Part shown: one piece after another, positions 6,646 to 7,876 of the stretch
How positions within the stretch are numbered: the first letter of the stretch is position 1
How the letters are laid out: every line of letters starts with the position of its first letter
Program-made: the position numbers and the translations under genes
Assembly: GCA_007127665.1 (NCBI GenBank)
Contig: SKYY01000171.1
Coordinates: 1-7,876 of the forward strand
DNA: 7,876 nt
Direction: 5' to 3'
DNA from: Balneolales bacterium
Lineage (GTDB): Bacteria; Bacteroidota; Rhodothermia; Balneolales; Natronogracilivirgulaceae
Notes under the pieces: model-generated
Told to the model about the DNA's origin: nothing
Database searches by the model: none
What the model saw: the letters and a program-made list of their open reading frames with translations, nothing else

Positions 6646-6658
6646 CAAGAAAGGAACA
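6646..6658 (+). promoter_or_regulatory. Ribosome binding site of the ferredoxin gene
   Basis: AAGAAAGGAAC precedes the ATG at 6664 with AAAGGA about eight bases away. It is the clearest Shine-Dalgarno in the window and contrasts with the DUF349, barrel and phosphodiesterase genes, which lack one. That fits strong expression of a small electron carrier. Confidence 0.65.
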
Positions 6659-6663
6659 AAAGC

Positions 6664-6996
6664 ATGACTTACGTAGTAGCCGAACCCTGCATCAATTGTA
6701 AATACACGGACTGTGTTGCCGTTTGTCCGGTAGACGCGTTCCGTGAAGGTCCCAATTTTCTTGTCATTCATCCGGATGACTGTATAGATTGCGACGCTTG
6801 CGTTCCGGAGTGTCCGGTCGAGGCCATTTTCCCGGATGACGAAGTACCTGAAAAATGGGAAAAGTACACAGAATTGAATGAGCGCCTCGCTGAACTCTGG
6901 GATGATGCGGTCATCAATGAAACCGTAGATCCGCTGCCTGATGCCGATGAGTGGGCAGAAAAAGAGAAAACGCCTGATATGATCAAGGAATCATAA
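6664..6996 (+). CDS. fdxA: Seven-iron ferredoxin (3Fe-4S + 4Fe-4S), FdxA type
   Basis: This 110-residue cytoplasmic electron carrier closely resembles Azotobacter ferredoxin I in length and order of motifs: [54 protein letters not shown], then an acidic C-terminal extension with DPLPDADEW. By alignment with that protein, C9, C17 and C50 should hold the 3Fe-4S cluster and C21, C40, C43 and C46 the 4Fe-4S cluster, while C12 corresponds to the non-ligand Cys11. The extra free cysteine of the Azotobacter protein (Cys24) is alanine (A25) here. The sequence is very acidic, as usual for ferredoxins. The partner enzymes cannot be read from the context. It stands 171 bases after the phosphodiesterase and 35 bases before folP, so it may lead an fdxA-folP transcript. 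Confidence 0.95.
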   Translation: MTYVVAEPCINCKYTDCVAVCPVDAFREGPNFLVIHPDDCIDCDACVPECPVEAIFPDDEVPEKWEKYTELNERLAELWDDAVINETVDPLPDADEWAEKEKTPDMIKES

Positions 6997-7031
6997 TTAT
7001 CGGCAAGAAGGGTGTTCAGACAGGAATCCAC

Positions 7032-7876
7032 GTGACAAAATCCAGTCTCGTGTCGGATCAGAATAATCAAAAGCGCTTTGTCCTTACGGGCAAGGCGCTT
7101 TCTGTTACCGCACCGGCCATCATGGGTGTGCTCAACATGACGCCGGACTCATTTTCCGACGGTGGAGAGGTGCGGGATGTGTCATCGGCACTGGAACGGA
7201 TCACGAAAATGGTTGAAGACGGGGCGGAGCTGATCGATGTGGGGGGAGAGTCCACCCGGCCCGGATCCGATCCTGTCACAGAAAAGGAAGAGTTGAGGCG
7301 GGTCATCCCACTGCTGGAAAAGGCGGTTCCGCAATTCCCCGGAACCATGTTCTCCATCGATACTACCAAGTATGAAGTCGCCCGGCAGGCCCTTGCGTGC
7401 GGCGTGCATATGGTCAACGATGTGAGCGGGCTGCAGAAAGAGCCTCGACTGGCGGAGCTTTGCGCCAGCTATCAGGCCATTCTTGTGATCATGCACAGCA
7501 AAGGCACCCCAAAGACCATGCAGCGGAACCCCGACTACGCTGATACCGTTAAGGAAATCATCGACTTCCTGAAAAAGGGTGCTCAGATGGCGGAAAAAGC
7601 CGGGGTAGCACAGATCGTCATTGATCCGGGCATCGGTTTTGGCAAGACGCTGCAACATAACCTGGAGATTATCGCCCGGCTTGGCGATTTCTGTTCGCTC
7701 GGGTACCCGGTACTGGTCGGTGCGTCCCGTAAATCCATGATCGGTAAACTGCTTGCCGATAAAGAAGGTGACCGGCCCGTCAACAAACGACTTGCCGGAA
7801 CGCTTGCGCTTCATTATCATGCATTAATGCAGGGTGCTGCCATTCTTCGGGTGCACGATGTCCGCGAAGCGAAGGA
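7032..7876 (+). CDS. folP: Dihydropteroate synthase, 3' end cut by the window edge
   Basis: FolP condenses p-aminobenzoate with 6-hydroxymethyl-7,8-dihydropterin diphosphate to make dihydropteroate in cytoplasmic folate synthesis; it is the sulfonamide target. From the GTG at 7032, 281 codons are visible. Motifs in order are IMGVLNMTPDSFSDGG (from residue 30), IDVGGESTRPGS (68-79), SIDT (108-111), VNDVSG (128-133), IDPGIGFGK (197-205), GASRKS (230-235, loop that binds p-aminobenzoate and pterin) and RVHDV (273-277, near the C-terminus). All key pterin-site residues (N35, D110, N129, D198, K234, R273, H275) are present. Only a few terminal residues are probably missing. The GTG is chosen because AGGAA lies five bases upstream and the family's N-terminus needs about 30 residues before IMGVLN; GTG at 7050 or ATG at 7122 would truncate it. 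In many Bacteroidota folP is followed by a diadenylate cyclase gene (cdaA), outside this window. Confidence 0.96.
   Translation, partial: MTKSSLVSDQNNQKRFVLTGKALSVTAPAIMGVLNMTPDSFSDGGEVRDVSSALERITKMVEDGAELIDVGGESTRPGSDPVTEKEELRRVIPLLEKAVPQFPGTMFSIDTTKYEVARQALACGVHMVNDVSGLQKEPRLAELCASYQAILVIMHSKGTPKTMQRNPDYADTVKEIIDFLKKGAQMAEKAGVAQIVIDPGIGFGKTLQHNLEIIARLGDFCSLGYPVLVGASRKSMIGKLLADKEGDRPVNKRLAGTLALHYHALMQGAAILRVHDVREAK

Noticed and set aside
7182..7820. Long minus-strand open frame of 212 codons
   Set aside because: It lies wholly antisense to folP, whose sense frame carries every expected motif; the translation shows no recognisable domain, so it is a shadow.
1..7876. CRISPR array, tRNA or rRNA gene, insertion sequence, phage or toxin-antitoxin module
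   Set aside because: No regularly spaced direct repeats outside the coding linker, no transposase or terminal inverted repeats, and no tRNA-like or rRNA-like sequence were seen; gene content is housekeeping and envelope-related.

Overview
The window reads as a piece of an ordinary chromosome from a member of the Bacteroidota/Balneolota/Rhodothermota (FCB) assemblage. The evidence is a DUF349 protein with the N-terminal domain typical of that group, a short outer-membrane barrel ending in Phe, and several genes without a recognisable Shine-Dalgarno sequence. The exact lineage is an inference; I see no rRNA, tRNA, mobile element or CRISPR array that would settle it.

Layout, left to right. Positions 1-500 hold the 3' part of a short-chain dehydrogenase/reductase (SDR). 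Positions 702-2939 encode a large, charged DUF349 repeat protein with six regularly spaced repeat units. Positions 3064-4311 encode a fusion of a response-regulator receiver domain to a metallo-beta-lactamase-fold hydrolase with a complete metal site. Convergent to it, 4419-4874 on the minus strand encodes a small secreted protein that looks like an outer-membrane beta-barrel. A 406-base divergent spacer (4875-5280) follows. Positions 5281-6492 encode an exported ectonucleotide pyrophosphatase/phosphodiesterase-type enzyme. Positions 6664-6996 encode a seven-iron (3Fe-4S + 4Fe-4S) FdxA-type ferredoxin. From 7032 to the window end runs dihydropteroate synthase (folP), lacking only its extreme C-terminus.

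How the genes relate. Most genes have their own intergenic leader, so this looks like a row of mostly independent housekeeping and envelope genes rather than one pathway. The one likely co-transcribed pair is fdxA-folP (35-base gap, each with an acceptable ribosome binding site). The ferredoxin and FolP (folate synthesis) are cytoplasmic; the barrel and the phosphodiesterase are exported. The receiver-MBL protein has no histidine kinase beside it, so its upstream signal is unknown.

I found no convincing new multi-gene system. The items most worth a second look are the receiver-MBL fusion, the repeat architecture of the DUF349 protein, and several inverted repeats in the leaders upstream of the DUF349, phosphodiesterase and ferredoxin genes.
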